Both the position numbers and the translations under genes were made by a program. Below are positions 29,557 through 38,670 of a stretch of 64,000 nt of DNA, piece by piece. Source of the stretch: Prochlorococcus sp. AG-459-N19 (GTDB lineage: Bacteria; Cyanobacteriota; Cyanobacteriia; PCC-6307; Cyanobiaceae); the NCBI GenBank assembly GCA_003209375.1, contig QCRF01000001.1, forward strand, positions 62,001 through 126,000. The letters are read 5' to 3'. Within the stretch, counting starts at the first letter, position 1. Each line of letters opens with the position of its first letter. The notes under the pieces were generated by a model. It worked only from the letters and a program-made list of their open reading frames with translations, was not told the DNA's origin and did no database searches.

Positions 29557-30234
29557 ATGAAAAAAAATTTGTATGAAGAACTAGGCCTTAAAAAAAATGC
29601 AACCAAAAGCGAAATTAAATCTTCATATCGTTCTTTAGTGAAACAACATCATCCTGATGCTGGAGGAAAAAAAGAAAGATTTCTTGCAATACAAAATGCC
29701 TGGGAGACTCTAAATGACCCTATCAAAAAAGAACAATATGATAAAAGTATTTTCTCTACCAGTACAGTATTAGATTCATTAAATGAAAATTGGGAAGAGA
29801 AATTTAATTCAAAAAAATATGACTCCTCGATCAAAGACAAAGAAGTTGAAATATGGATTAAAGAAATTTACACTCCGATCAATAGATTAATTAGTCAAAT
29901 AATTAAACCTTTGAACAACGAAATCAAAGAACTATCTGCGGATCCGTATGATGACCAACTAATGGAAAACTTCTGTAGTTACATAAGTCTTTCACAAAAG
30001 AAAATAGAAAAAGTTGAAAAAATTTATAACAAAAAAATTGTTCCAAAGTCTATTTCAGCTTTAGGACTCGATCTTTATCATTGTTTTTCACAAGTTAAAG
30101 ATGCGCTATCAGAATTTGATAGATATACACAAGGATACGTAGATAATTACTTATTTGATGGTAGAGAAATGATCAAAGAAGCAAAAAGAATTCAATCAAA
30201 AATGTTTACAGAGAAAAAAAATAAAAACTTTTAG
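29557..30234 (+). CDS. J-domain (DnaJ-like) protein
   Basis: 225 residues, ATG start. The J domain occupies residues 3-62 and contains the HPD tripeptide (32-34) needed to stimulate DnaK. There is no Gly/Phe linker, zinc finger or DnaJ C-terminal domain, so it is a type III J-protein. Residues 80-225 are unrecognised helical sequence with many Lys/Glu. It follows cysK by 16 bases. Which DnaK it serves is unknown. Confidence 0.88.
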   Translation: MKKNLYEELGLKKNATKSEIKSSYRSLVKQHHPDAGGKKERFLAIQNAWETLNDPIKKEQYDKSIFSTSTVLDSLNENWEEKFNSKKYDSSIKDKEVEIWIKEIYTPINRLISQIIKPLNNEIKELSADPYDDQLMENFCSYISLSQKKIEKVEKIYNKKIVPKSISALGLDLYHCFSQVKDALSEFDRYTQGYVDNYLFDGREMIKEAKRIQSKMFTEKKNKNF

Positions 30235-30245
30235 ATATTAAAATT

Positions 30246-30482
30246 TTATTGAATATATTCTTTAAGTTGATCTAATTTAAACCAAACATCTGGAACAGGT
30301 CTGCGCCATCGAACCTGAGCATATTCGTCTTTGAGTGAAAGAATCTCTCCAGGACCTTCAAAGACATAATTAGGTAGATCATTATCACTGGCTAGCGCTT
30401 CGATACTTTTTATATAATTTTCTCTATCGACAAAAACTAAGCTTCCTTTCTTGAGCGGTTTCTTTGGAATTGAATCTGCCAT
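30246..30482 (-). CDS. ndhO: NAD(P)H-quinone oxidoreductase subunit O (NdhO)
   Basis: 78 residues, ATG start. Soluble NDH-1 subunit found in cyanobacteria and plastids. It has the N-terminal KKGSLVFVDRENY, central FEGPGEILSLKDEYAQVRWRRPVPDVWF and a short C-terminal helix LDQLKEYIQ, all family marks. It is convergent with the J-protein gene (11-base gap) and divergent from the TIGR01777 epimerase. It joins ndhD, ndhF and ndhM as NDH-1 genes in this window. Confidence 0.93.
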   Translation of the reverse strand: MADSIPKKPLKKGSLVFVDRENYIKSIEALASDNDLPNYVFEGPGEILSLKDEYAQVRWRRPVPDVWFKLDQLKEYIQ

Positions 30483-30618
30483 AATATATTCAAGAAAGTT
30501 ATTTGAAATCCATTATACAAAAACTTGTTTCCAAAATATTAAAAAAAATTGATAACAGAATAATAATTACAAACTTCTAAAAAATTTTATAGCCTTAAAT
30601 CATAAACATCTAAATTAT

Positions 30619-31545
30619 ATGCGTCTTTTACTCCTTGGCTGCACTGGATTTGTTGGTAAAGAATTAGTACCAACACTACTCAATGAAAATCACGAAATAT
30701 ACATTGTAAGTAGAAAACCCATAAGTAAATTAAAGGTTGATTTAGATTTCAATAAGTTTAAATTTTTTCAAATAGATTTATCAAAAGAAAAAAACTGGAA
30801 TAACGAAAATCTTCGGAATATTTTAAAAGAAATAGATGGAATTATTAACTTGATGGGTGAACCAATAGCAGAAAAAAAATGGACTTCTGAACAAAAACAG
30901 GAAATTGAAAATAGTCGTATTAAAACCACGAAATTAATGATGAAGACTCTTAAAAATTTAAAAATAAACCCAAAAGTCATCATAAATGGATCAGCAATAG
31001 GTTATTACGGTACAAGTTTGTCAGGAGAATTCACTGAAAATAGTATTGGAGGAAAAGACTTTTTAGCTAATCTTTGCAGAAAATGGGAAGCGGTAGCTGC
31101 TGAAAAACCATTTTTCTCAAGGTTAGTTATTTTTAGAATTGGAATTGTTCTAGAGGCAGATGGAGGAGCATTAGGAAAAATGCTCCCTGTATTTAAAGTT
31201 GGATTAGGTGGACCAATTGGTGATGGTAAACAATGGATGAGTTGGATTCACAGAACTGATTTATGTGCATTAATTACTCAAGCATTGGTTGATAAAAAGT
31301 ATTCTGGAGTATTTAATGCTGTTGCTCCAAACCCAGTATTAATGAGAGAGTTTTCTCAGACTTTAGGAAATTGTCTTAATAGACCTAATTTACTTCCAGT
31401 GCCTGGAGCGGTTTTAAAAATATTGTTGGGGGATGGAGCAAAAGTTGTATTAGAAGGACAAAAAGTAATTAGCAGTAAACTCAAAAATTATACTTTTAAA
31501 TATCCTTTTCTTGAGAAAGCAATATGCGCCTCCACCAAGAATTAA
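30619..31545 (+). CDS. TIGR01777-family SDR epimerase (YfcH-like)
   Basis: 308 residues, ATG start. An N-terminal Rossmann motif LLGCTGFVGKELVPTLL (4-20) binds NAD(P). IINGSAIGYYG has the SDR active-site Ser-Tyr pattern, and the C-terminal half matches the DUF1731 region (NAVAPNPVLMREFSQTLG). The family has been called a cell-division-related epimerase in older annotation, but its substrate is not known. The last 50 bases overlap the convergent small membrane protein gene. Confidence 0.85.
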   Translation: MRLLLLGCTGFVGKELVPTLLNENHEIYIVSRKPISKLKVDLDFNKFKFFQIDLSKEKNWNNENLRNILKEIDGIINLMGEPIAEKKWTSEQKQEIENSRIKTTKLMMKTLKNLKINPKVIINGSAIGYYGTSLSGEFTENSIGGKDFLANLCRKWEAVAAEKPFFSRLVIFRIGIVLEADGGALGKMLPVFKVGLGGPIGDGKQWMSWIHRTDLCALITQALVDKKYSGVFNAVAPNPVLMREFSQTLGNCLNRPNLLPVPGAVLKILLGDGAKVVLEGQKVISSKLKNYTFKYPFLEKAICASTKN

Positions 31546-31765
31546 TACCGTTTAATAAAGCACCAACAATAAGAATTGTTATCAATGGAACTACAAGAGG
31601 ATTCCAAACTAGCTGAATAAAATTAATAAAAATAAATATTCCATTTAATCGCATAATGATTGCAAAAATAAAAAATATTGCAAAAAAAATTACTGCAAAC
31701 AAATTTATTAATAACAAATTATCGATAAATTGTTTTAACTTAGTTTGATTATTTTCCTTAGTCAT
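31496..31765 (-). CDS. Small two-helix membrane protein
   Basis: 89 residues, ATG start. Two hydrophobic segments (about 18-40 and 52-73) flank a short loop, with basic residues at the N-terminus and a WWRRILLSQEKD C-terminus, so the ends are probably cytoplasmic. Not recognised. It overlaps the convergent TIGR01777 gene by 50 bases at its 3' end and the upstream LpxB-like gene by eight bases at its start, consistent with coupled translation in the minus-strand run. Confidence 0.65.
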   Translation of the reverse strand: MTKENNQTKLKQFIDNLLLINLFAVIFFAIFFIFAIIMRLNGIFIFINFIQLVWNPLVVPLITILIVGALLNGINSWWRRILLSQEKDI

Positions 31766-32960
31766 TTTTTATAACAATATTCATATCATGAACCATATTA
31801 AGACAAGCTTTGTCTTCACCCAGTCTTTTTTTAGCATTTTCATTACATGAGATCATAAACTTCCTATTTAGCTGTATGAGATAGATTATTTTTATAATTA
31901 ATTTTATTGTCTGATCGATTTGATCATTCTTATCTTTATAATTACTGGCACAAAAAACATATTTTCCAAGCAAACGTCTTTGCGCTTCAGCAAATGTTTT
32001 TGTAAATTGTGGACCTTTACCTTCAATCTGAATAACCGGTTTTCCTAATCCAATAGCTTGCTCTGCTGCTGTTCCTGCCATGCTGATACAGCAACTACTT
32101 TTCAATAATATTTTGTCAAAATTATTCCAATATATATTCACTTCTAAAAATTTATATTGGAATTTCAAGAGATTATTATCTTTTATATTTTCTATTTTTA
32201 ACCATCCTCTTTTTTGAAATATCTTTTTTATTTTTAGTGAAGATAGAGCATTAACTATTGCAAAATTAAATTTAATTTTTTGAAAATATCTTAAATCTGA
32301 CAATGCCTCTAATACCTCTAAAATTAAAACAAAATTATCTAAAGTCTCAGGAAATCTACTTCCAGGAAATAATCCAATACTAAATTCAGCTTTCTTTAAT
32401 TCTTTGTTTCTAGGAAAAAACTTATCCATAAATGGGTTGCCTAAAAAAGACACTTTCTTTTTTAATTGCAAAGTTAAATCGTTAGCTGTAAGGGAATCTC
32501 TTGTATATATTTTTTTTGCTTTTCGTGAGAGCAAGAAAAATTTTGACGGCCATGGTAATTTTAACTTCCCTTCATAATGACTGGAATAAGCAACTAGATA
32601 TGTAAAAAAATCTTTTTTACAAACCCATGCAAAAAAAACTGGCACAATATCTCCTACTACAAAAAAATAATCATATTTTTTTTTAATTTTAAAAGTTAAA
32701 TATAATCTTTTTAGAAGATAAAATATTTCTCCTCCTAATATCTCAGTAAGTCTTCCCTTAAAAGAATTATACCCAATTCCTCCAGTACTAAATTCTTTAG
32801 TTTTACCGATAATTTTAATTTTTTCTTTTTCGTAATGGTTTCCTATTCCAACAATTGGCAAGGCATCGACAGAATAACCACTTTTTACTAATTGCTTAGC
32901 TATAAGACTGCCAGATAGATCTTCTCCATGCCCATTACTTAATATTAAAATTTTAAGCAA
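31758..32960 (-). CDS. Lipid-A-disaccharide synthase-related glycosyltransferase-like protein
   Basis: 400 residues, TTG start at 32960 and no nearby ATG. It resembles the cyanobacterial family TIGR03492, related to LpxB in the C-terminal half. The N-terminus has NGHGEDLSG, a GT-B-type glycine-rich loop, and the C-terminal half contains CISMAGTAAEQAIGLGKPVIQIEGKGPQF, the likely nucleotide-sugar site. Family function is not established. It is downstream of the TPR gene (one-base gap) and upstream of the small membrane protein. Lys-rich, like its neighbours. Confidence 0.8.
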   Translation of the reverse strand: MLKILILSNGHGEDLSGSLIAKQLVKSGYSVDALPIVGIGNHYEKEKIKIIGKTKEFSTGGIGYNSFKGRLTEILGGEIFYLLKRLYLTFKIKKKYDYFFVVGDIVPVFFAWVCKKDFFTYLVAYSSHYEGKLKLPWPSKFFLLSRKAKKIYTRDSLTANDLTLQLKKKVSFLGNPFMDKFFPRNKELKKAEFSIGLFPGSRFPETLDNFVLILEVLEALSDLRYFQKIKFNFAIVNALSSLKIKKIFQKRGWLKIENIKDNNLLKFQYKFLEVNIYWNNFDKILLKSSCCISMAGTAAEQAIGLGKPVIQIEGKGPQFTKTFAEAQRRLLGKYVFCASNYKDKNDQIDQTIKLIIKIIYLIQLNRKFMISCNENAKKRLGEDKACLNMVHDMNIVIKND

Positions 32961-32961
32961 T

Positions 32962-33390
32962 TTAAAATTCCAACCATTTTTTTACTTTGGTTAACTCAGG
33001 CCAATTTGGATATCTACTTAATCCGTCTTCAACAGATTCTTTCAACTCACTTTTCAAATCTGGCATCATCATAGACATTTTTTTTATTAACTCAATATGA
33101 TCCCTAACACCTTTATTATTAGTAGCCAAAAGAGCTAAAGATAAATTCATTCTTGCTTGTGGATCTTGCTGATTTAATCGAACAGCTTGTCTGGCAGCTG
33201 ACAAAGCTTCTTCATTATTTTTCAAAAGTAATTGGAGCCATGATAAACAAGTCCAAGCAGCAAAATGATTTGGTATTTGCTGTATAATTCTTTGAAAATC
33301 TTGAACGATTGGAATTAAATCTTGCCCTGCTTTATATCTTGATAGAGCTGCATTAAAATCCTCTTCAATAGGATTAATTTCGTTATTCAT
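32962..33390 (-). CDS. TPR-like protein
   Basis: 142 residues, ATG start. One clear tetratricopeptide-like hairpin pair occupies about 30-90 (HFAAWTCLSWLQLLLKNNEEALSAARQAVRLNQQDPQARMNLSLALL), followed by further helices. No signal peptide is visible. It is likely a protein-interaction scaffold. It lies six bases downstream of the IscA-type gene and one base upstream of the LpxB-like gene on the minus strand. Confidence 0.8.
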   Translation of the reverse strand: MNNEINPIEEDFNAALSRYKAGQDLIPIVQDFQRIIQQIPNHFAAWTCLSWLQLLLKNNEEALSAARQAVRLNQQDPQARMNLSLALLATNNKGVRDHIELIKKMSMMMPDLKSELKESVEDGLSRYPNWPELTKVKKWLEF

Positions 33391-33396
33391 TATTTA

Positions 33397-33789
33397 TTAA
33401 ACTGCAAAGGAGCTTCCACAACCACAAGTTTGAGAAGCATTGGGATTTACAAAATTAAAGCCACCTCCAATTAATTCCTTACTAAAATCTAATTGCATTC
33501 CATAGATATATAAGAGACTTTTAGGATCACAAACTACTTGAAAGCTTTGATCAGCTTTTAATGAATAATCATAAACTTTATCATCAGGATTTATTTCATC
33601 AGATCCTATAAAATCCATCGTATAACTCATCCCACTACAACCGCCTGATCTTACTCCTACCCTTAGCGCTTTTTTATCACTTTGGCCCTTCAATAATGTT
33701 GAAATTTGTTCTATAGCATCATTAGTAATTAAGATACCTTTACCATCATCAGAATTTTTAATTTCCTCTTTAACTTCTACTTTTTCCAT
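33397..33789 (-). CDS. IscA/SufA-type Fe-S cluster assembly protein
   Basis: 130 residues from ATG at 33789 (MEKVEVKEEI). The frame continues upstream to 33849, but that would intrude on the crtQ promoter and lacks family resemblance. Three conserved cysteines are Cys51 (SGGCSGMSY), Cys122 and Cys124 (TCGCGSS), the HesB/IscA/SufA arrangement for carrying iron or a cluster. It is divergent from crtQ. Which of the A-type carriers it is cannot be decided from sequence. Confidence 0.9.
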   Translation of the reverse strand: MEKVEVKEEIKNSDDGKGILITNDAIEQISTLLKGQSDKKALRVGVRSGGCSGMSYTMDFIGSDEINPDDKVYDYSLKADQSFQVVCDPKSLLYIYGMQLDFSKELIGGGFNFVNPNASQTCGCGSSFAV

Positions 33790-33871
33790 AAAACAAGGAT
33801 ATTTACTATTTATAATATAAAAACTAAATCGATAGGATGCATTGAACAAACATTTTCCAAACTTGATTTGT

Positions 33872-33877
33872 TATAAT
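33872..33877 (+). promoter_or_regulatory. Candidate -10 box of crtQ
   Basis: A perfect TATAAT, preceded by TTGTT, lies 12 bases before the GTG start of crtQ. If used, transcription would begin about five bases from the start codon, giving a nearly leaderless mRNA. A good -35 element is not seen at normal spacing, so this may instead be an extended -10 promoter or chance. Confidence 0.5.
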
Positions 33878-33888
33878 TTTAAGAAAAA

Positions 33889-35343
33889 GTGAAAATTGCA
33901 ATAGTTGGTTCTGGATTAGCTGGTCTTACAGCAGCAGTTAATTTAGTTGATGAAGGCCACGAAGTAGAAATCTACGAAAGCAGGTCATTTTGGGGAGGTA
34001 AAGTTGGAAGTTGGGAAGATAAGGATGGCAACCATATAGAAATGGGTTTACATGTATTTTTTTACAATTATGCAAATCTTTTCAAATTAATGAAAAAAGT
34101 GGGAGCTCTAGATAATTTACTCCCAAAAGAACATACTCATCTATTTATCAATAATGGTGGTAATTTAAAATCTTTAGACTTCAGATTCCCTTTAGGTGCT
34201 CCATTTAATGGACTAAAAGCTTTTTTTACCACCGAACAACTTACTTGGGTAGATAAGTTCAGAAATGCCTTAGCTTTAGGCACCAGCCCAATAGTTAGAG
34301 GATTGATAGATTACGATGGCGCAATGAAAATAATTAGAGATCTAGATAAAATTAGTTTTAAAGAATGGTTTTTAAACCATGGTGGGAGTGAAAAAAGTTT
34401 AGAAAGAATGTGGGATCCTATCGCATATGCATTAGGTTTCATCAATTGCAAAGATATTTCAGCAAGATGCATGCTAACTATCTTCATGATGTTTGCTTCA
34501 AAAACAGAAGCCTCAAAACTTAATCTTTTAAAAGGCTCTCCACATAAGTGGTTAACTCAACCTATTGTCGACTACATCACAAACAAAGGAGCAAAAATAC
34601 ATCTCAATCATAAGGTAGAAGAAATCATTTATGAAAAGGAATTTTCCTCTTATTCAGTTAACCAATTAAAAATATCTTCTCCTGAAGGAATTAAGGCAGT
34701 GTTTGCAGATAAATTTCTAGCTGCCTGTGATGTTCCTGGCATAAAAAAAATAATTCCAAAAGAATGGTATCAATTTAAAGAGTTTGAAGGTTTAAAAAAA
34801 CTTAGAGCTGTTGCTGTTGCCACAATCCAATTAAGATATGATGGTTGGGTTACTGAATTACAAAATGATAATAAAGGAAATGAACCAATTGGATTAGATA
34901 ACCTTCTTTATTCTGCTGATGCCTCTTTCAGTTGTTTCGCTGATTTAGCACTAGCAAGTCCAGCAGATTATAGAAAAAAAGATATGGGATCACTTCTCCA
35001 ATGTGTTTTAACTCCTGGCGATAGATGGATGGGAAGATCTACAGAAAGAATTACAAAAGAAATAGATAAAGAGGTTCGCCGTCTATTCCCATCCTCAAAA
35101 AATCTTAAATTGCTTTGGAGTAATGTAGTACAAATTCCACAATCACTCTATAGAGAAGCTCCTGGTATGGAACCTTTCAGACCTAATCAAAAAACATCTA
35201 TATCTAATTTCTTCATGGCTGGTAGTTATACAAAACAAGATTACATAGACTCTATGGAAGGAGCTACAATGAGTGGTCATTTGGCTGCTGCTGCAATTTT
35301 AGAGAAGAAAGCAGAATTAGCAAAGAATCTTGCGGTCAGTTAA
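33889..35343 (+). CDS. crtQ: 9,9'-di-cis-zeta-carotene desaturase
   Basis: 484 residues, GTG start. FAD-binding motif [20 protein letters not shown] (4-23) and the C-terminal [22 protein letters not shown] flavin motif identify the plant-type ZDS family. It desaturates zeta-carotene to lycopene isomers. The sequence is related to CrtP in the same window but clearly separate. It is divergent from the IscA-like gene and followed at once by an SRPBCC gene (three bases to its ATG). Confidence 0.95.
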   Translation: MKIAIVGSGLAGLTAAVNLVDEGHEVEIYESRSFWGGKVGSWEDKDGNHIEMGLHVFFYNYANLFKLMKKVGALDNLLPKEHTHLFINNGGNLKSLDFRFPLGAPFNGLKAFFTTEQLTWVDKFRNALALGTSPIVRGLIDYDGAMKIIRDLDKISFKEWFLNHGGSEKSLERMWDPIAYALGFINCKDISARCMLTIFMMFASKTEASKLNLLKGSPHKWLTQPIVDYITNKGAKIHLNHKVEEIIYEKEFSSYSVNQLKISSPEGIKAVFADKFLAACDVPGIKKIIPKEWYQFKEFEGLKKLRAVAVATIQLRYDGWVTELQNDNKGNEPIGLDNLLYSADASFSCFADLALASPADYRKKDMGSLLQCVLTPGDRWMGRSTERITKEIDKEVRRLFPSSKNLKLLWSNVVQIPQSLYREAPGMEPFRPNQKTSISNFFMAGSYTKQDYIDSMEGATMSGHLAAAAILEKKAELAKNLAVS

Positions 35344-35346
35344 TTG

Positions 35347-35817
35347 ATGGGTACTTGGCTAAAACATGACGTAATAACAGTTGTTAATGCGCCTCTTGAA
35401 AATGTTTGGGATACATGGAGCGATTTAGACTCAATGTCACTTTGGATGAGCTGGATTGAATCTGTAAAAACAGTTGATGAAGAAACTAATACATTACCAG
35501 ATTTAACAGAATGGACTTTGGCTGCAAATGGCTTTAGGTTTAAATGGAAAGCTCAAATTACAGAAAGGGTCGAAAAAAGCAAACTTAAATGGAAATCTAT
35601 AGGAGGTTTACCAACTGAGGGATCAGTAGTTTTTGAAAGTAAAACTGATCAAATCACAACGGTTAATTTAGCAATAACTTATGAGCTACCTAAAATGATT
35701 GCACGGTTTATGGAAGAAAATATTTTAGGCAAAATGGTTACAAAAGAATTACAGGCCAATATTGACAGGTTCAAAGATTTAGTTGAAAAGAACTATTCAA
35801 AAAATTCTTCTAACTAA
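35347..35817 (+). CDS. SRPBCC (START-like) family protein
   Basis: 156 residues from ATG at 35347, three bases after crtQ; a TTG at 35344 is an alternative start. A polyketide cyclase/COQ10-type fold is suggested by the N-terminal HDVITVVNAPLENVWDTWSDLDSMSLWMSWI and the later KWKAQITERV and ELPKMIARFMEE pattern. Such domains bind hydrophobic ligands. Being fused in an operon with crtQ suggests a carotenoid or lipid ligand, but that is inference. It overlaps the 3' end of the convergent hemD by eight bases. Confidence 0.82.
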   Translation: MGTWLKHDVITVVNAPLENVWDTWSDLDSMSLWMSWIESVKTVDEETNTLPDLTEWTLAANGFRFKWKAQITERVEKSKLKWKSIGGLPTEGSVVFESKTDQITTVNLAITYELPKMIARFMEENILGKMVTKELQANIDRFKDLVEKNYSKNSSN

Positions 35818-36607
35818 AAATATTAATTGCTAAATCTAGCAGTCCTTCAAAGGTATATTTTTGTGCTTGACTATCAACTCTTCCAAAAATCTGGTTACAT
35901 ATTTTGGTTGTCTGAGGTCCAATAGATAACAATTTTATCTGATCAAAATACTCTAACCATTGTTTTCCAAGTTTTTTTTCTAATAAAAAAGCAGCATTTA
36001 CTACGGTTTTACCGCTTGAGAAAATAATTGCATCTACTTTTCGATTAGAAATAATATCAATTGTTTCTTCGGGAATTGATTCAGGACATCTAGTTTCGTA
36101 TGCAGCAACCTCAAATACACGGGCACCAGACTTTCTAAATTGATCTGCAATTAAATCCCTACCACCTGTTTGAACTCTTGGTACAAAGACTCGAAGGCCA
36201 TAACCAGATACTGGGAAATTATCAATTAAACTTTCAGCAACGAATTCTGGAGGTATGAAATCAGCCTTAATCCCAAAATCATCAAGAGTTTTTGAGGTTT
36301 TTTCTCCGACTACGGCGATTTTTGTTTTTTTAGAACATTCTTTTAATGAACTATTAAAGTATTTAAGTCTTTTATCCACAAATTTGATCCCATTACTGCT
36401 AGAAAAAATAATCCAATGAAAATCATTAATTTGATTTAATGCTTCGTCAAGAGGATTCAAATCATCAGGATCATCAATACTTATTGCAGGCAAATCAAAT
36501 ACATTAGCGCCCTTGCTTGTGAATATCTTTTTTATATCCAATATCCCTTCTTTGGATCGAGTAATAATAATATTTCTTTGATAAAGGGGTAGATCAACTA
36601 TTGGCAT
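35810..36607 (-). CDS. hemD: Uroporphyrinogen-III synthase
   Basis: 265 residues from ATG at 36607; a TTG at 36619 would add four residues. HemD closes hydroxymethylbilane into uroporphyrinogen III for heme and chlorophyll. The family is divergent, but the bilobed pattern is present: NIIITRSKEG at the start, WIIFSSSNGIKFV near 70-85, KIAVVGEKTSKTL and VDAIIFSSGKTVVNAAFLL. It overlaps the upstream rbfA by 14 bases and the 3' end of the SRPBCC gene by eight. Confidence 0.88.
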   Translation of the reverse strand: MPIVDLPLYQRNIIITRSKEGILDIKKIFTSKGANVFDLPAISIDDPDDLNPLDEALNQINDFHWIIFSSSNGIKFVDKRLKYFNSSLKECSKKTKIAVVGEKTSKTLDDFGIKADFIPPEFVAESLIDNFPVSGYGLRVFVPRVQTGGRDLIADQFRKSGARVFEVAAYETRCPESIPEETIDIISNRKVDAIIFSSGKTVVNAAFLLEKKLGKQWLEYFDQIKLLSIGPQTTKICNQIFGRVDSQAQKYTFEGLLDLAINIFS

Positions 36608-36986
36608 CCTTTTCCTCAAAATTATTATTTTGATTTTTATTTTTTAATTCATCGAGAAGTTTCAAGACTGATAATCCTTTATCAAGAACAACATCGTCTT
36701 TAAAAATTATCTCTGGAACTCTTCTGATCTCTATTCTTTTTCCTAAACTATGCCTTATAGAGCTTTTTGCAGTATTTAGGTTTACTACAATCTCTTTCCT
36801 CACTTTCTCTTGAGCAGTTGAAGTTATGTAAATTTTACAGTGCTGCAAATCACCTGATAAATCAATCTTAGAAATATTGACGAAATGATCTCTAATAAGA
36901 TCATTGTCCAATTCATTCTGCAAAATAAGGGTTATTTCTTTTTTCAAAAGAGAAGAAACTTTTGCAAGACGGTAATTTTTTGGCAT
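36594..36986 (-). CDS. rbfA: Ribosome-binding factor A
   Basis: 130 residues, ATG start. The KH-like RbfA fold is shown by the N-terminal KVSSLLKKEITLILQNEL and by VNISKIDLSGDLQHCKIYITS, RVPEIIFKDD. It matures the 30S subunit by processing the 16S 5' end. It overlaps the DUF751 stop by one base (TAATG) and hemD by 14 bases, so all three form one minus-strand operon. The last 20 residues are Asn/Lys-rich. Confidence 0.93.
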   Translation of the reverse strand: MPKNYRLAKVSSLLKKEITLILQNELDNDLIRDHFVNISKIDLSGDLQHCKIYITSTAQEKVRKEIVVNLNTAKSSIRHSLGKRIEIRRVPEIIFKDDVVLDKGLSVLKLLDELKNKNQNNNFEEKDANS

Positions 36987-37195
36987 TATGGTTGTAAATT
37001 TATTGGATTTGTCATCGCTTGCAAGACAAAATAAATAGTTATGAAAGCACTTAAGACAGAAGATATCAAACCTACTATTGTGAGTGGATTTGATCTATTC
37101 TTGAATAAAGGTTCAAGCAAAGCAACAAGTCCCCCAACAATGATGGATATCAAATACTTTGGATATCTTGCAACATTAGAGAAAAATTCGCCCAT
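36986..37195 (-). CDS. DUF751-family small membrane protein
   Basis: 69 residues from ATG at 37195; an in-frame GTG at 37204 would add three residues. Two hydrophobic helices (about 13-30 and 40-62) with the family marks MGEFFSNVARYPKYL at the start and an NPLTIVGLI loop. DUF751 is conserved in cyanobacteria and function is unknown. It is upstream of rbfA with a one-base stop-start overlap and is divergent from the GST gene. Confidence 0.78.
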   Translation of the reverse strand: MGEFFSNVARYPKYLISIIVGGLVALLEPLFKNRSNPLTIVGLISSVLSAFITIYFVLQAMTNPINLQP

Positions 37196-37249
37196 CAGCT
37201 CCACAAATAGATAACTTTTTTAGCTAAGTTTTAACAAACATTAAACAGC

Positions 37250-37975
37250 ATGATTACATTATATCAATTTAGGCATAGTGCTTTTTGTTTAAAAACAAGA
37301 ATGGCTCTTCATGCAAAAAAACTACAATATCGAGTTGAAGAAGTGACACCTGGAATAGGCCAATTTGAAATCTTTAAATTATCAGGTCAAAAAAAAGTAC
37401 CTGTCATAGTTGATAGTAATGATCAAGTTATTAATGACTCTTCAACTATTTGCGAATATATAGATAAAAAAAATGATAATAATACACTCTTTCCTGAGGA
37501 CCCAATATTATTTGCACAATGCAAACTAATTGAAGACTGGGCAGATACTACAATGGCTACAACTTGTAGAAAAGCATTAATAAAATCTGCAATAGAAAAT
37601 CCACAGCTAAGAACTGCATTACTCCCAAATGAAATACCTTCTTCAGTTAAAAGTATTTTTGATAGATTACCTTTTGAAAATCTTAGTAAAATTTCTAATG
37701 TAGTTTTATCTTCTAGAGATAATTTAGAACTCCAAAAATTACTTGAAGCTTTATCAAAATCCTTGATAAACAAAAAATATTTAATTGGAGATAGTTTATC
37801 AATTGCAGATATTTCAATTGCTGCTCAATTATCCCTTCTTAAATTTCCAAAGTCTGCAGGACCAATTCTTTCAGGAGAGGGAAGCCAAGAATTCATAAAT
37901 AACCCTTATTTAGAAAATCTTTTCATGTGGAGGAACAACTTAGAAGAATATCTTTTTAGTGCTAACTCTCAATAA
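37250..37975 (+). CDS. Glutathione S-transferase family protein
   Basis: 241 residues, ATG start. N-terminal thioredoxin-like GST domain (MITLYQFRHSAFCLKTRMALHAKKL to about 80) with the FCxKTR-like site; KKVPVIVDSNDQVINDSSTICEYID contains the conserved cis-Pro and the Ser/Asp loop. An all-helical C-terminal domain follows (GDSLSIADISIAAQL). Substrate unknown; family members detoxify or act as thiol-dependent isomerases. Its last 14 bases overlap the convergent DUF6816-like gene. Confidence 0.85.
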   Translation: MITLYQFRHSAFCLKTRMALHAKKLQYRVEEVTPGIGQFEIFKLSGQKKVPVIVDSNDQVINDSSTICEYIDKKNDNNTLFPEDPILFAQCKLIEDWADTTMATTCRKALIKSAIENPQLRTALLPNEIPSSVKSIFDRLPFENLSKISNVVLSSRDNLELQKLLEALSKSLINKKYLIGDSLSIADISIAAQLSLLKFPKSAGPILSGEGSQEFINNPYLENLFMWRNNLEEYLFSANSQ

Positions 37976-38669
37976 ATTCAAACGTCAATTTATATTTATT
38001 TGTTTTTATAGCATGACTAGAAGGATCACCAACTTTTGAACCATAAGAAGCAACATATTGCACTCCACAAATTGATGGTTTGATTGAATTATCAACTTCC
38101 AATATTTCTTCGGAACATTTTTGAAATTTACTAATGGTCTCTACCTGATTAATCCTTGAAACACCTGGCTTATGCGCTGTTTGTATAACCATCTCATCTG
38201 CGAAAAAAATATCATCATCTTGGATCTGATTTCTCCCTGTAATTCTTGAATCGATGTAAAAATCATCTTTTAAATAAGTAATTTGATTATTAATAGATTG
38301 AGGATCATTTACAACCTTGATTAAGGTGTCACCAAATATTGCTTTTCCAATAGATTCAGAATTTTTTGCACGATTACCAACAATTAAATCTGAATCATTC
38401 TTAAAGAAATTTACTTTGTAAACAACTGGCTCCTCTGAATTATTAACTATATCTTGAGAAGTAACGAGCCAATTTCCCTCAAACCATTTTGGATAAATTA
38501 AATCTTTAGATGTATCAGATAATTTAAAATTTGGCAAATAGAATTCTGGCCATTGATTTTCACGATTTTCCAAAAACTCTCGTACGTTAGAATCTGTTAG
38601 GGCAAAAGAACTTTCTAAAAAAATTACTTGAAAAATCAAGCAAAGAATTAATCCAAGAAGAATCTTCAT
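37962..38669 (-). CDS. Exported protein of DUF6816-like family
   Basis: 235 residues, ATG start. A signal peptide is clear: KILLGLILCLIFQVIFLESSFA, with cleavage likely after Ala23. The mature domain is mostly beta-rich with WPEFYLPNF, YPKWFEGNW, VNFFKND, and two Cys near 183 and 201. It resembles a cyanobacterial lumenal/periplasmic family I associate with DUF6816, but I am not sure. The start codon is one base from that of the divergent crr7, so its promoter must lie within crr7. Not linked to a known function. Confidence 0.6.
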   Translation of the reverse strand: MKILLGLILCLIFQVIFLESSFALTDSNVREFLENRENQWPEFYLPNFKLSDTSKDLIYPKWFEGNWLVTSQDIVNNSEEPVVYKVNFFKNDSDLIVGNRAKNSESIGKAIFGDTLIKVVNDPQSINNQITYLKDDFYIDSRITGRNQIQDDDIFFADEMVIQTAHKPGVSRINQVETISKFQKCSEEILEVDNSIKPSICGVQYVASYGSKVGDPSSHAIKTNKYKLTFEFIES

Positions 38670-38670
38670 T

